Positions 1-10,293 of a stretch of DNA of 64,000 bases are shown here, one piece after another. How positions within the stretch are numbered: position 1 is the stretch's first letter; each line of letters opens with the position of its first letter. The stretch is from Bacillota bacterium (GTDB lineage Bacteria > Bacillota > Sulfobacillia > Sulfobacillales > Sulfobacillaceae): positions 62,001-126,000 of the forward strand of contig JAPNUO010000002.1 of the NCBI GenBank assembly GCA_026627065.1, in the 5' to 3' direction. The notes beneath the pieces were generated by a model that worked only from the letters and a program-made list of their open reading frames with translations, did no database searches and was not told the origin of the DNA. A program made the translations under genes and the position numbers.

Positions 1-51
1 TACCACGGAAATAATCGCTTAAACGAAAAGTAACTTGGCGGCGATTCTTAT

Positions 52-204
52 ATGCGCTGGTTACACCTATTAATCGCTTCGGTCGGTGCGGCGTTAGTAG
101 CTTTTCTTTTTACGGCATTGCCTGTGGCAGCGGCAGGAGCGGTTACTACCGCACTGGAGGCGCGGTTCGGACATTCTGACGAGGCGTTTTACTATCAAAC
201 TTGA
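52..204 (+). CDS. small hydrophobic hypothetical protein (50 aa)
   Basis: A 50-codon open frame from ATG to TGA encodes one long hydrophobic stretch (about residues 4-34, rich in Leu, Ala and Val) followed by a short polar tail ending FYYQT. It could be a signal peptide plus tail or a single-pass membrane peptide. No good Shine-Dalgarno sequence is seen before the ATG and no family is recognised. It points toward the tRNA genes on the other strand. It may be a chance frame. Confidence 0.28.
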   Translation: MRWLHLLIASVGAALVAFLFTALPVAAAGAVTTALEARFGHSDEAFYYQT

Positions 205-372
205 GCTTCACCGCACCCCAGACAGTCCAAGAGACGCCGTGTCACGTGTCGCACAGCGTCTCCTAGTGTCGTTCCGTCATTTCTGCGGCCCAAATTGCGG
301 CCCGCGGCCTCTGGCAAGCAGTAAATTGACCAACAAAAAACCCGCAATCGCTTGCGGGACTGGGGTTTTGGG

Positions 373-448
<76 letters not shown>

Positions 449-518
449 GACTGCGTCATTATAACATCTTGTCCGAGCACTTCGCAAATGCAATTGTCGG
501 AAGCTCACGGAATTCAGA

Positions 519-610
519 TGGCGGAGGGAGTGGGATTCGAACCCACGCTAGGCTATTCGCCTACTAACGGTTTAGCAAACCGCCCTCTTCGACCTCTTGA
601 GTATCCCTCC
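519..610 (-). tRNA. tRNA-Ser (anticodon GCU)
   Basis: The minus strand gives a 92-nt class II tRNA with the long variable arm typical of serine, an anticodon loop containing GCT, the T-loop GGTTCGAATCC and an encoded CCA preceded by discriminator G. It reads AGC/AGU. It is the substrate of SerRS encoded about 0.3 kb away. Confidence 0.96.
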
Positions 611-695
611 ACGCGTATTTCACATCCTACCACAGGTCCCAGAGCCTTCGCAAGGTGACAGTATGCCTGATTTGCCTGAGACCGCCATCCCTGGT

Positions 696-709
696 ATTTC
701 CCGGGAAAT
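696..709. promoter_or_regulatory. putative Noc-binding site (NBS)
   Basis: A perfect 14-bp palindrome, ATTTCCCGGGAAAT, lies in the spacer between the two tRNA-Ser genes. It matches the core of the known Bacillus subtilis Noc-binding sequence. A Noc homologue is encoded at 17.5 kb and carries the Gln/Lys residues in its helix-turn-helix that go with NBS recognition. Function here is inferred. Confidence 0.6.
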
Positions 710-765
710 CTTGGGAGTCGACCGGAAGGCGTTGATCTCTCGCGATGAGACCTCGGCTCTCCACC

Positions 766-852
766 TGGCGGAGGGGACAGGACTCGAACCTGCAAGCCTT
801 GTTAGGGCGGCGGTTTTCAAGACCGCTGCGTTACCAATTACGCTACCCCTCC
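766..852 (-). tRNA. tRNA-Ser (anticodon UGA)
   Basis: The minus strand folds as a class II tRNA: acceptor GGAGGGG/CCCCTCC, anticodon stem GCGGT/ACCGC around the loop CTTGAAA (anticodon TGA), a long variable arm, T-loop GGTTCGAGTCC, discriminator G and encoded CCA. It reads UCN codons. Confidence 0.95.
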
Positions 853-915
853 GCAACACTCTGCCCCTTATTTTATCTCCTCCCGCCAAAGAAGCCAAGA
901 GAGAGTTTGGCTAGG

Positions 916-2190
916 CTATTCGGGGGCAATGCGATCCGCACCGCCTAGGTAGGGCCGGAGGACTTCGGGCACGGCCACTGTGCCGTCGGCCATTTGGTAG
1001 TTTTCCAAGATGGCCGCGAGGGTACGTCCCACCGCCAAAGCGCTTCCATTTAATGTATGCACAAACTCGGTCTTTTTCGAAGCCGTCGGGCGATAGCGAA
1101 TGTTGGCCCGCCGCGCCTGAAAATCGCCCATATTGCTGCAGGATGAAATCTCCACATAACGCTCATAGCTTGGCATCCAAACCTCAATGTCATACGTCTT
1201 CGCCTGCGAAAACCCCATATCGCCCCCACACAGCAGCACCGTGCGAAAGGGCAATCCCAAAAGGCGCAGCAAGTCTTCGGCGTCGTCCACCATCCCCTCT
1301 AACGCCTGCGGCGACTCTTCCGGGGACACAAATTGCACCAGCTCGACTTTGTCAAACTGGTGCTGGCGAATAATTCCGCGCGTATCGCGCCCGGCCGCCC
1401 CGGCCTCTGCGCGAAAGGACGCGGTATAGCCGGTGTAGCGAATCGGAAGGGCCGCTTCCGCCAAAATCTCGTCGCGGTGCATGTTGGTCAGCGGCACTTC
1501 CGCGGTAGGAATGAGGAAGAGTTCGTGAGGAACCACCCGGAACACGTCCTCGGTGAATTTGGGAAACTGCCCAGTACCCACAAGAGCGTCACGGTTGACC
1601 AGATAGGGCGGGGCGATTTCGAGATACCCCCGCGTCCGATTGTGATCCAGCATAAAATTGATGAGCGCGCGGGAGAGTCGGGCGCCCGAGCCGCGAAACA
1701 CCGAAAAGCGGGCGCCCGACATGCGGCGGGCGCGCTCAAAATCGATAATCCCGAGCGCTTCCCCCAAGTCCCAGTGCGGCTGGGGCGCGAAGTCAAAAAG
1801 GCGCGGTTCCCCCCACCGCCGAACCTCCACGTTGTCGTCCGACGTCTCCCCGTCGGGGACGTCAGGCCAGGGGGGGTTGGGAATCGTCAGCAAGAGATTT
1901 CGTATCTCGTCGTCTAGCTGGCGCACCGAGGCCTCAAAGGCGGCGATGCGGTCGCCCACCTTGCGCATTTGTTCGATCAGGTGTTCGTGCGCGGCGCCGT
2001 CTTTCTTGAGCCGAGCGACGTCCTGCGACACGCGGTTGCGCTCGGCTTTCAACTGCTCCATTTGCGTAAGCAGCTGCCGCCGAGTTGCATCGCGCTCCAG
2101 CAAAGGGGCAAAATCTACCTCCACCCCTTTTTTTCTGAGCAGTCGTTGGATCTCTTCCGGTTCCTGGCGAATTCGCCTAATATCCAGCAT
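916..2190 (-). CDS. serS: seryl-tRNA synthetase
   Basis: SerRS charges tRNA-Ser with serine in the cytoplasm. The 424-residue length is normal. Residues about 1-105 form the N-terminal helical arm that grips the long variable arm of tRNA-Ser. The class II core follows, with TAEVPLT near 229, motif 2 (FRAEAGAAGRDTRG) near 259 and motif 3 (GSALAVGRTLAAILE) near 382. The ATG start at 2190 lies inside the end of mtnA (14-nt overlap), so the two are translationally coupled and probably share the upstream T-box leader. Two tRNA-Ser genes sit just downstream. Confidence 0.98.
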   Translation of the reverse strand: MLDIRRIRQEPEEIQRLLRKKGVEVDFAPLLERDATRRQLLTQMEQLKAERNRVSQDVARLKKDGAAHEHLIEQMRKVGDRIAAFEASVRQLDDEIRNLLLTIPNPPWPDVPDGETSDDNVEVRRWGEPRLFDFAPQPHWDLGEALGIIDFERARRMSGARFSVFRGSGARLSRALINFMLDHNRTRGYLEIAPPYLVNRDALVGTGQFPKFTEDVFRVVPHELFLIPTAEVPLTNMHRDEILAEAALPIRYTGYTASFRAEAGAAGRDTRGIIRQHQFDKVELVQFVSPEESPQALEGMVDDAEDLLRLLGLPFRTVLLCGGDMGFSQAKTYDIEVWMPSYERYVEISSCSNMGDFQARRANIRYRPTASKKTEFVHTLNGSALAVGRTLAAILENYQMADGTVAVPEVLRPYLGGADRIAPE

Positions 2191-3235
2191 CGTCTGCGTT
2201 CCCTCCGTTGGCCGAGCTTTGCTGAAGCTGGGCTAGGGTTTCGCGATAAGGGGGATAAGCGAGGCCCCGGTCTGTGACAATGGCGGTAATGAGTGACCCG
2301 GGGGTCACGTCAAAGGCGGGATTGTAGGCCTCGACCGCCAACGGGGCTACCGCGACCCCGCGCACGGTGCGCACTTCGCTGCCGTCGCGCTCCTCAATGG
2401 GAATGTCCGATCCGGCGTCCCGGGCCAAATCCAGGGTGCTCATGGGAGCCACCACGTAAAAGGGAATGCGGTGATGGTGCGCCAGCACCGCCAGCGCATA
2501 CGTCCCAATTTTGTTGGCCGTATCGCCGTTGGCCGCAATGCGATCCGCCCCGACCACCACCGCATCCACCTCCCCGCGAGCCATAAGAAAGCCAGCCATG
2601 CTGTCGGTGATGAGCGTTGCCGGAATGCCATCCTGCAGCAGCTCCCACGCCGTCAGCCGGGCACCTTGCAGGAGCGGTCGGGTTTCGTCCACCCACACGC
2701 GGCTTACCGCGCCGGTTCGGTAGCCTTCGCGAATGACGCCCAAGGCCGTCCCTACGCCGGCCGTCGCCAGCGAACCGGTATTGCAATGGGTTAACACGCG
2801 GCTTCCGCGGCCTAAAAGAGAGGCCCCCCGCACGGCCATGGCGTGGCTTCGGGCTCGCTCTTCCTGCGCGAGGAGGTCGGCTTCCCTGCGGATAGCTGCC
2901 GCGAGATCCGGGCCGGTCAGCCCAACGACGCGGGCCGCTGCCCGGTCCAGCGCCCACCTGAGGTTTACCGCCGTCGGCCGCGCTCGCGCGATCGTCTCTT
3001 TCGCCGCCATCAGCGTCTCCCACCCGGCCGCCTGATCTCTCAGGGCCCGCGCCTCCAGCCACCAGGCGTAAAGTCCGGCAATGCCGATCAACGGCGCCCC
3101 GCGCACAGCCAGCGCCTGAATCAGCGCCACCACGTCCTCAGCGCGCCGGCAGCGGACGTATTCGACACGGTCCGGCAACAACCGCTGGTCAAGGAGGTCG
3201 ACGGTCTCGGCTCCCGGTCGTATCGCCTCTATCAT
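2177..3235 (-). CDS. mtnA: methylthioribose-1-phosphate isomerase
   Basis: MtnA converts 5-methylthioribose-1-phosphate to 5-methylthioribulose-1-phosphate in the methionine salvage pathway. The 352-residue protein is full length and shows the N-terminal RGAPLIGIAG segment (about 45-54), the catalytic Cys in THCNTGSLATAG (C151) and the catalytic Asp in VVVGADRIAANGDTANKIGTY (D231). It is first in a two-gene operon with serS and overlaps it by 14 nt. No other methionine-salvage gene is adjacent. The operon's serine-type leader suggests its expression follows serine charging. Confidence 0.96.
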   Translation of the reverse strand: MIEAIRPGAETVDLLDQRLLPDRVEYVRCRRAEDVVALIQALAVRGAPLIGIAGLYAWWLEARALRDQAAGWETLMAAKETIARARPTAVNLRWALDRAAARVVGLTGPDLAAAIRREADLLAQEERARSHAMAVRGASLLGRGSRVLTHCNTGSLATAGVGTALGVIREGYRTGAVSRVWVDETRPLLQGARLTAWELLQDGIPATLITDSMAGFLMARGEVDAVVVGADRIAANGDTANKIGTYALAVLAHHHRIPFYVVAPMSTLDLARDAGSDIPIEERDGSEVRTVRGVAVAPLAVEAYNPAFDVTPGSLITAIVTDRGLAYPPYRETLAQLQQSSANGGNADDAGY

Positions 3236-3239
3236 GGCG

Positions 3240-3472
3240 GCCCCCTTTCGTTACAAAAAACTCGCCCCGATGCCCTCGGGACGAGTTGCCACTCACAATA
3301 TCACCCCAATCGCCACCCGTGCCGCCGGCCGCCATCTCGCTCTTAAATGCCGCAGCGAGCTCCTCTGCGCCGCTCTCGACCCCATGGCTTGGGTGCCCGC
3401 CCAGAAATACCGGGAACTGGTCACGCTTTGCCGTTCCGGCGTGAGCCGTTGACATTGACCGCACGTCGATTC
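3240..3472 (-). promoter_or_regulatory. probable T-box leader (serine type) of mtnA-serS
   Basis: About 230 nt of untranslated leader precede mtnA. It ends in a strong intrinsic terminator just after GAGTGGCAACTCGTCCC, which resembles the T-box/antiterminator core (consensus TGGNACC...CGTCCC). A second TGGC occurs 28 nt earlier in GGGTGGCGATT. In T-boxes the base after TGG pairs with the tRNA discriminator; C here predicts discriminator G, which tRNA-Ser has and tRNA-Met lacks. I could not place the specifier codon confidently, so the class is a prediction. Confidence 0.5.
3254..3286 (-). terminator. intrinsic terminator in the mtnA-serS leader
   Basis: On the minus strand an 11-bp stem, ACTCGTCCCGA/TCGGGGCGAGT, with a 5-nt loop (GGGCA) is followed by six T residues, only about 20 nt before the mtnA start codon. 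Its position within the leader fits transcription attenuation rather than the end of pdxT. Confidence 0.8.
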
Positions 3473-3478
3473 GTAGTT

Positions 3479-3508
3479 AGTCTAGGCGCTCCTTCCCGAG
3501 AAAGTCAA
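3479..3508 (-). promoter_or_regulatory. sigma-A type promoter for mtnA-serS
   Basis: Read on the minus strand, TTGACT (3503-3508) and TAGACT (3479-3484) are separated by 18 bp. The -35 box overlaps the pdxT stop. A transcript starting near 3472 would carry the proposed leader. Confidence 0.5.
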
Positions 3509-4101
3509 GACACACCCGCCACTTCGTGAAGCTTCTTGACCTTTTCGAGGAAGTATTGGTGGATGCGCAGATCGGGGCTCATCTCAGGATGAAACGAACT
3601 CACCAGGTATGGCCCCGCCTCGGCCATCACCACGTCCCCGTGATGCCAGGCCAGCGGCGTCACCGACGGACCCAGCCGCTGGATCTTGGGCGCCCGGATG
3701 AAGACTGCCGGAAATGGCTGAGGACCTAACACGGGGATGTCCAAGGCGACTTCAAACGATGCGATTTGCCGTCCATAGGCATTGCGGGACGCGTCGATGT
3801 CCACCAGCCCCAGCCGGGCGGGAGAAAACCCGATCACCTCTTTGGCCAGAAGGATGAGGCCCGCGCAGGTCCCGTAAATCGGGTAGGTGCCTGCCCTGGT
3901 CCTTTGCAAAATCGCCTCGATCAGCCCGTATTCCGCCATCAGCATGCCGATGGTGGTGCTTTCTCCGCCAGGAATGATTAATCCGTCGGTGTCCTCCAGA
4001 TCCCGGGGCAACCGCACCAGCACCGCCTCGGCGCCGGCGGCCTCAGTGTGGTGCACATGCTCGCGGACATCGCCCTGGATCGCCAGCACGCCAATTTTCA
4101 T
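3505..4101 (-). CDS. pdxT: pyridoxal 5'-phosphate synthase glutaminase subunit PdxT
   Basis: PdxT hydrolyses glutamine and channels ammonia to PdxS for vitamin B6 synthesis. The class I glutamine amidotransferase triad is visible: Cys79 in YGTCAGL, and His171 and Glu173 in SSFHPEMS; the oxyanion strand GGESTT is at 45-50. I use the internal ATG giving MKIGVLAIQGD, the family's normal N-terminus. A longer in-frame extension of 32 residues runs back into pdxS and is unlikely. It starts 1 nt after the pdxS stop, so the two are coupled. Confidence 0.96.
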   Translation of the reverse strand: MKIGVLAIQGDVREHVHHTEAAGAEAVLVRLPRDLEDTDGLIIPGGESTTIGMLMAEYGLIEAILQRTRAGTYPIYGTCAGLILLAKEVIGFSPARLGLVDIDASRNAYGRQIASFEVALDIPVLGPQPFPAVFIRAPKIQRLGPSVTPLAWHHGDVVMAEAGPYLVSSFHPEMSPDLRIHQYFLEKVKKLHEVAGVS

Positions 4102-4102
4102 G

Positions 4103-4990
4103 TTAAATACCCCGATCCTGCATACGGTCCTTCGGCTCGAGCGTCGCCATCTCCAGTCCCGGCATCGCTTCGCCAATGTCCTCGGACACCTCGGCAATGA
4201 CCTTGGGATCGTTGTAGTGAAGCGTCGCCCGGACGATGGCGCGCGCCGTTTTTTCGGGATTCTGCGACTTAAAAACGCCGGAACCCACGAAGATGCCGTC
4301 GGCCCCGAGTTGCATCATCAACGCCGCATCAGCCGGCGTGGCCACCCCGCCGGCGCTAAAATTGACCACGGGCAGCCGCCCGAGTTCCTTGACCTTCTTC
4401 ACCAGCTCCAGGGGAGCGCGGAGCTCCTTGGCCAGGTCCGGCAGCTCCGATTCCGGCGTGGCCACCACTTGGCGGATCTCCGCATTCACGCGCCGCAAAT
4501 GGCGCACGGCCTCCACCACGTTGCCGGTGCCGGGCTCGCCTTTGGTGCGAATCATGGCCGCGCCTTCGGCAATGCGGCGGAGCGCCTCACCCAGATCCCG
4601 GGCCCCGCACACAAAGGGAACGTTGAACTGCCATTTGTCGATGTGATATTGCTCATCGGCCGGCGTGAGGACTTCGCTCTCGTCAATGTAGTCAACCTCT
4701 AAGGCTTCCAGCACCTGAGCCTCGACAAAGTGGCCAATGCGCACCTTGGCCATCACCGGAATGGATACGGCCTCCTGAATCGACTTGATAATGCGCGGGT
4801 CGGCCATGCGCGCCACCCCGCCGGCCTTGCGGATATCCGCGGGCACGCGCTCGAGGGCCATGACAGCCACGGCTCCCGCCTTTTCGGCAATGATCGCCTG
4901 CTCCGGCGTGGTCACATCCATGATCACGCCGCCCTTGAGCATTTCCGCCAGTCCCGCTTTGACGTTATACGTTCCTCGCTGTTCCTGCAC
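4103..4990 (-). CDS. pdxS: pyridoxal 5'-phosphate synthase subunit PdxS
   Basis: PdxS builds pyridoxal phosphate from ribose 5-phosphate, glyceraldehyde 3-phosphate and ammonia as the (beta/alpha)8 core of the PdxST dodecamer. At 295 residues it has the usual length. Asp25 (GVIMDV) and the Schiff-base Lys82 (MAKVRIGHF) are in place, followed by [13 protein letters not shown], and the phosphate-binding [19 protein letters not shown] is in the C-terminal half. The Shine-Dalgarno AAAGGGGGAAA precedes the ATG. It follows gyrA by about 50 nt in the same direction. Confidence 0.98.
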   Translation of the reverse strand: MQEQRGTYNVKAGLAEMLKGGVIMDVTTPEQAIIAEKAGAVAVMALERVPADIRKAGGVARMADPRIIKSIQEAVSIPVMAKVRIGHFVEAQVLEALEVDYIDESEVLTPADEQYHIDKWQFNVPFVCGARDLGEALRRIAEGAAMIRTKGEPGTGNVVEAVRHLRRVNAEIRQVVATPESELPDLAKELRAPLELVKKVKELGRLPVVNFSAGGVATPADAALMMQLGADGIFVGSGVFKSQNPEKTARAIVRATLHYNDPKVIAEVSEDIGEAMPGLEMATLEPKDRMQDRGI

Positions 4991-5041
4991 GCTATTTCCC
5001 CCTTTATCCTCGACTGAGTTTCTGCCGCAGCCCGCGAGGCG

Positions 5042-7480
5042 CTAAGGCTCCTCGTCGTTGTCCGCGGCCAGGAGAGCCACTGCGCTGACCCGATGATCCT
5101 CCTCGAGGCGCATCACCCGCACCCCTTGCGACGCACGCCCCTGCTGGGACACCGACTCTACCGGCAAGCGGATGAGGACCCCTTCACTGGAGATGACCAT
5201 GAACTCTTCATCGCCGTTCACCGGCAAAATGCCCGCCAAGCGGCCGGTTTTCGCCGTCAAATGCATCCCCATCACCCCTTGGCCGCCGCGGTTGGTTTTG
5301 CGGAATTGGTCGAGGCGGGTGCGCTTGCCAAATCCGTTTTCCGTCACCAGCAACAGCTCCGGCTGATGGGAAACGGTGGCCAACGAGACCACCTCGTCAT
5401 CGTCGCGAAGATGAATGCCGGTGACCCCGCGCGCCGTGCGGCCCATGGGACGCACCTGGTCTTCGTCGAAGCGAATGACCTGGCCGTTGCGCGTGGCCAA
5501 GAGAATTTCGCTCTGTCCTTCGGTAGGTTCCACCCCAATCAGCTCATCATTCTCGTCGAGCGTGATGGCAATAATGCCACCGCCCCGCCAGCTATCATAA
5601 TCGGATAACGCTGTGCGTTTGACAACACCGCGCTGGGTCGCAAACACCCAGTAGTGGCCGGGAGAGGTGTCAGACAGTGTCTGCACGGCGGCAATGCGCT
5701 CGCCGTCCTCCAGCGCAATCAGATTGACGATGGAGATGCCCTTCGCCTGCCGGCCTGCCTCTGGGATTTCGTGCACTTTGACGCGGTAAATCCGGCCGCG
5801 GTTGGTGAAAAAGCAGAGGTAGGCATGGGTGTTGGCGACAAACAAATGGGCAATAAAATCGTCTTCCCGGACCGTGCTGCCGCTGACGCCGCGGCCACCG
5901 CGGCGTTGGGGACGGTAGACGCTCGGGGACAGCCGCTTGATGTATCCTCGGTGGGTGATCGTGACCACCATGTCCTCCTCGGGGATCAAGTCCTCCTCGG
6001 AGATGTCTTTGACCGAAGGCCCCAGCTTCGTCCGCCGCGCATCGCCGTACTTCTTTTGGATTTCAGCCAAATCTTCCTTAATGATGTTGTAAATCAGGCG
6101 CTCGTCGGCGAGAATGGCGCGCAATTGATCGATCAGGGCCATGACTTCCTGGTATTCCGCCTCGATTTTGTCGCGTTCCAGCGCAGTCAGGCGCTGGAGC
6201 CGCATCTCCAAAATGGCGGTGGCCTGTTTTTCGGACAGGCCAAAGCGCGTCATGAGCCGCTCCCGGGCGGTATCCACCGAGTCCGAAGAGCGAATGATGT
6301 GAATCACTTCATCCAAAAATTGGAGAGCAATGCGAAGCCCCTCGAGAATGTGCGCGCGCGCCTCCGCCTTGGCCAAGTCAAACCGCGTGCGCCGCTCGAT
6401 CACCACCTTGCGGTGGCGGATGAAGTTGTCCAGCATCTCCCGCAGCGAAAGAATGAACGGCCGGCCGTCCACCAACGCCAGAAGGATGATGCCGAACGTC
6501 TGCTGCATGGGCGTGTACTTGTAAAGCTGGTTCATAATCACCTTCGGCACCGCATCGCGCTTCAAGTCCAAGACAATGCGGACGCCGTCCCGGTCCGACT
6601 CGTCGCGCAGGTCGGCAATGCCTTCGATGCGCCGTTCGTGCACCAGCTCGGCGATCTTCTCAATCAAGCGAGCTTTGTTGACCTGATACGGAATCTCGGA
6701 AATCACGATGCGCGTGCGTCCGTTGGAGGTCTCTTCGGCCCGGGCAATGCCCCGGATGGTGATGATGCCGCGGCCGGTGGCGTAAGCCTGACGAATGCCT
6801 TCCCGGCCCATAATCATGCCGCCAGTCGGAAAATCCGGGCCGGGCAGCGCGTTCAGGAGCGCGTCAAAATCGGCTTCCGGATGCTCGATGAGAAGCGTGG
6901 CCGCCCGGCACACTTCCGTGAGGTTATGCGGAGGAATATTGGTGGCCATGCCCACCGCGATGCCGGACGACCCATTGATGAGGAGATTGGGGATCTTCGC
7001 CGGAAGCACGGTAGGTTCCTTGGTCGACTCGTCAAAGTTAGGAATGAAGTCGACGGTGTCTTTGTCGATATCCGCCAGCATTTCCATGGCAATGGGCGCC
7101 AGACGCACTTCGGTGTAGCGCATGGCTGCGGGCGCGTCGCCGTCCATGGAACCGAAATTCCCGTGGCCGTCGACTAAAGGATAGCGGATGGAAAAGTCCT
7201 GGGCCATGCGCACCATGGCGTCGTACACAGCGGTGTCGCCATGGGGATGATAGCGGCCGAGGACTTCCCCGACAATACGCGCCGATTTCTTGTACGGATG
7301 GTTGGGAGTATTCCCCAACTCCTGCATTGCGTAGAGAATGCGCCGGTGCACGGGCTTCAATCCGTCTCGCACATCTGGGAGCGCACGGCTCACAATCACG
7401 CTCATCGCGTAGTCGATGTATGAGCGCTTCATTTCCTCTTCGAGATCCACGGGCATCACGTGGCCAATGTTTTGTGCCAT
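5042..7480 (-). CDS. gyrA: DNA gyrase subunit A
   Basis: GyrA is the DNA-cleaving and wrapping subunit of gyrase (A2B2), which introduces negative supercoils ahead of the forks. The 812-residue protein has the N-terminal winged-helix and tower region with the catalytic Tyr122 in MRYTEVRL, and [22 protein letters not shown] near the start. The C-terminal beta-pinwheel carries the GyrA box QRRGGRG that marks true gyrase rather than topoisomerase IV. It lies 12 nt after gyrB on the same strand, so the pair is co-expressed. Confidence 0.98.
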   Translation of the reverse strand: MAQNIGHVMPVDLEEEMKRSYIDYAMSVIVSRALPDVRDGLKPVHRRILYAMQELGNTPNHPYKKSARIVGEVLGRYHPHGDTAVYDAMVRMAQDFSIRYPLVDGHGNFGSMDGDAPAAMRYTEVRLAPIAMEMLADIDKDTVDFIPNFDESTKEPTVLPAKIPNLLINGSSGIAVGMATNIPPHNLTEVCRAATLLIEHPEADFDALLNALPGPDFPTGGMIMGREGIRQAYATGRGIITIRGIARAEETSNGRTRIVISEIPYQVNKARLIEKIAELVHERRIEGIADLRDESDRDGVRIVLDLKRDAVPKVIMNQLYKYTPMQQTFGIILLALVDGRPFILSLREMLDNFIRHRKVVIERRTRFDLAKAEARAHILEGLRIALQFLDEVIHIIRSSDSVDTARERLMTRFGLSEKQATAILEMRLQRLTALERDKIEAEYQEVMALIDQLRAILADERLIYNIIKEDLAEIQKKYGDARRTKLGPSVKDISEEDLIPEEDMVVTITHRGYIKRLSPSVYRPQRRGGRGVSGSTVREDDFIAHLFVANTHAYLCFFTNRGRIYRVKVHEIPEAGRQAKGISIVNLIALEDGERIAAVQTLSDTSPGHYWVFATQRGVVKRTALSDYDSWRGGGIIAITLDENDELIGVEPTEGQSEILLATRNGQVIRFDEDQVRPMGRTARGVTGIHLRDDDEVVSLATVSHQPELLLVTENGFGKRTRLDQFRKTNRGGQGVMGMHLTAKTGRLAGILPVNGDEEFMVISSEGVLIRLPVESVSQQGRASQGVRVMRLEEDHRVSAVALLAADNDEEP

Positions 7481-7492
7481 AAAAGCCTCCGA

Positions 7493-9424
<1,932 letters not shown>

Positions 9425-9439
9425 TTAAACACACGAATA

Positions 9440-9470
9440 AGACCCGCCCGGGTCTGGTAATTTCAGTATA
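9440..9470 (-). promoter_or_regulatory. possible gyrB promoter element and palindrome
   Basis: On the minus strand, TATACT (9465-9470) is a good -10 box without a convincing -35. It is followed by the inverted repeat AGACCCGGGCGGGTCT (9440-9455) at the expected start of transcription, where a hairpin or operator could influence gyrB expression. This is position-based inference. Confidence 0.32.
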
Positions 9471-9481
9471 CCATAGGGTTC

Positions 9482-9736
9482 TCAGGAATCGAAAAAGAGC
9501 TCCCGGCGTTCCACGCGGCGTTGCAGGGTCTGCGTGGAGATCGGCGAAAGGTAAATGGCGCTCTCGGTGAGCACTAAAGTTTTCGCCGACTCGAGGTTCC
9601 CGAACACGCGCTCGTCGGCCCTCAGCCGCGAAAACAAGTGGCGAAAGTCCGGCGACGCGTCGAGAATCTGGCGTTGAAACAGCCCGATGATGTCGGCATA
9701 GGGAATCATCCAATCCTGGCCAATATGCAGATACAT
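9482..9736 (-). CDS. remB: extracellular matrix regulator RemB-like protein (DUF370)
   Basis: The 84-residue protein begins MYLHIGQDWMIPYADIIGLF and ends with IYLSPISTQTLQRRV and FFDS, matching the RemB/YaaB (DUF370) pattern of Bacillus, which also lies between recF and gyrB. RemA-type paralogues bind DNA to control matrix genes; the role of RemB is less clear. I chose the internal ATG at 9736 because it gives the family N-terminus. The annotated frame is open further upstream, but that part overlaps the DUF721 gene. Confidence 0.9.
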   Translation of the reverse strand: MYLHIGQDWMIPYADIIGLFQRQILDASPDFRHLFSRLRADERVFGNLESAKTLVLTESAIYLSPISTQTLQRRVERRELFFDS

Positions 9737-9744
9737 GACTCGCC

Positions 9745-10293
9745 TCAATTCCTTCCGGAACTCTGTCGGTGCCGCGCCTCGCAGTTGGCGCACAGGCGGT
9801 AACCGGGGGCGGTGAGTGCGCGGCATTCGGCGCAGGGGTGGTACCCCCGCTGCCGCCACGCAGCCATCGCCGCCTGGTATTGTTTCTGAACCCGGTAAAA
9901 CAATGCCTGGAGATCGTGCGTGTCGGGATCGCGCCGTTGAAACGGGATGTAGGGCATATCGCGCGGCTCCTCGGCAAGAGCCGGCAATGGCGTCTCCTCG
10001 CGCACGCGGGTTTTCAGATCGGTCACGCGAAGCGCCGGCCAGCGGAGGCGAAGGCTCTCCAAAATTCGCGGCTTGTGGAACAGCAGCTCGCTGGACCAGA
10101 CGGACGAAGGCACCGCCACCCAGAGTGTGCCGTCTTCGCTCAAGGCTAAGATCCGCGTGTGGCGGGACACCGCCTCGCCGACAATCTCCGGCCAGGCCTG
10201 TTCAATGAGCCACAGGGTGCGGGCACGCGTCCAGCGGTGGTCGTCCGCCAGGCGGTCGAGAATGGCCTTCAGGTGCGGTGCGCCGCTCTCCAT
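9745..10293 (-). CDS. DUF721 (DciA-like) protein with C-terminal zinc motif
   Basis: The N-terminal half (about 1-95) has the DUF721 signature: LIEQAWPEIVGEAVSRHTRILAL, then LWVAVPSSVWSSELLFHKPRIL. DUF721/DciA proteins help load the replicative helicase DnaB in bacteria lacking DnaC/DnaI. Residues about 150-172 hold paired CAEC and CANC motifs, a likely zinc ribbon that many relatives lack. It lies between recF (immediately upstream, no gap) and remB, the same neighbourhood as the actinobacterial recF-DUF721-gyrB arrangement. A role in replication is inferred from family and place. Confidence 0.85.
   Translation of the reverse strand: MESGAPHLKAILDRLADDHRWTRARTLWLIEQAWPEIVGEAVSRHTRILALSEDGTLWVAVPSSVWSSELLFHKPRILESLRLRWPALRVTDLKTRVREETPLPALAEEPRDMPYIPFQRRDPDTHDLQALFYRVQKQYQAAMAAWRQRGYHPCAECRALTAPGYRLCANCEARHRQSSGRN

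Noticed and set aside
3240..3472. SAM riboswitch upstream of mtnA
   Set aside because: Methionine-salvage genes often have SAM-I leaders, but the conserved SAM-I core is not seen; the TGGC core plus terminator fits a T-box better.
5654..7177. 507-codon plus-strand frame
   Set aside because: Fully antisense to gyrA, rich in His/Arg/Gly as expected for the mirror of a GC-rich gene; no start signal or family.
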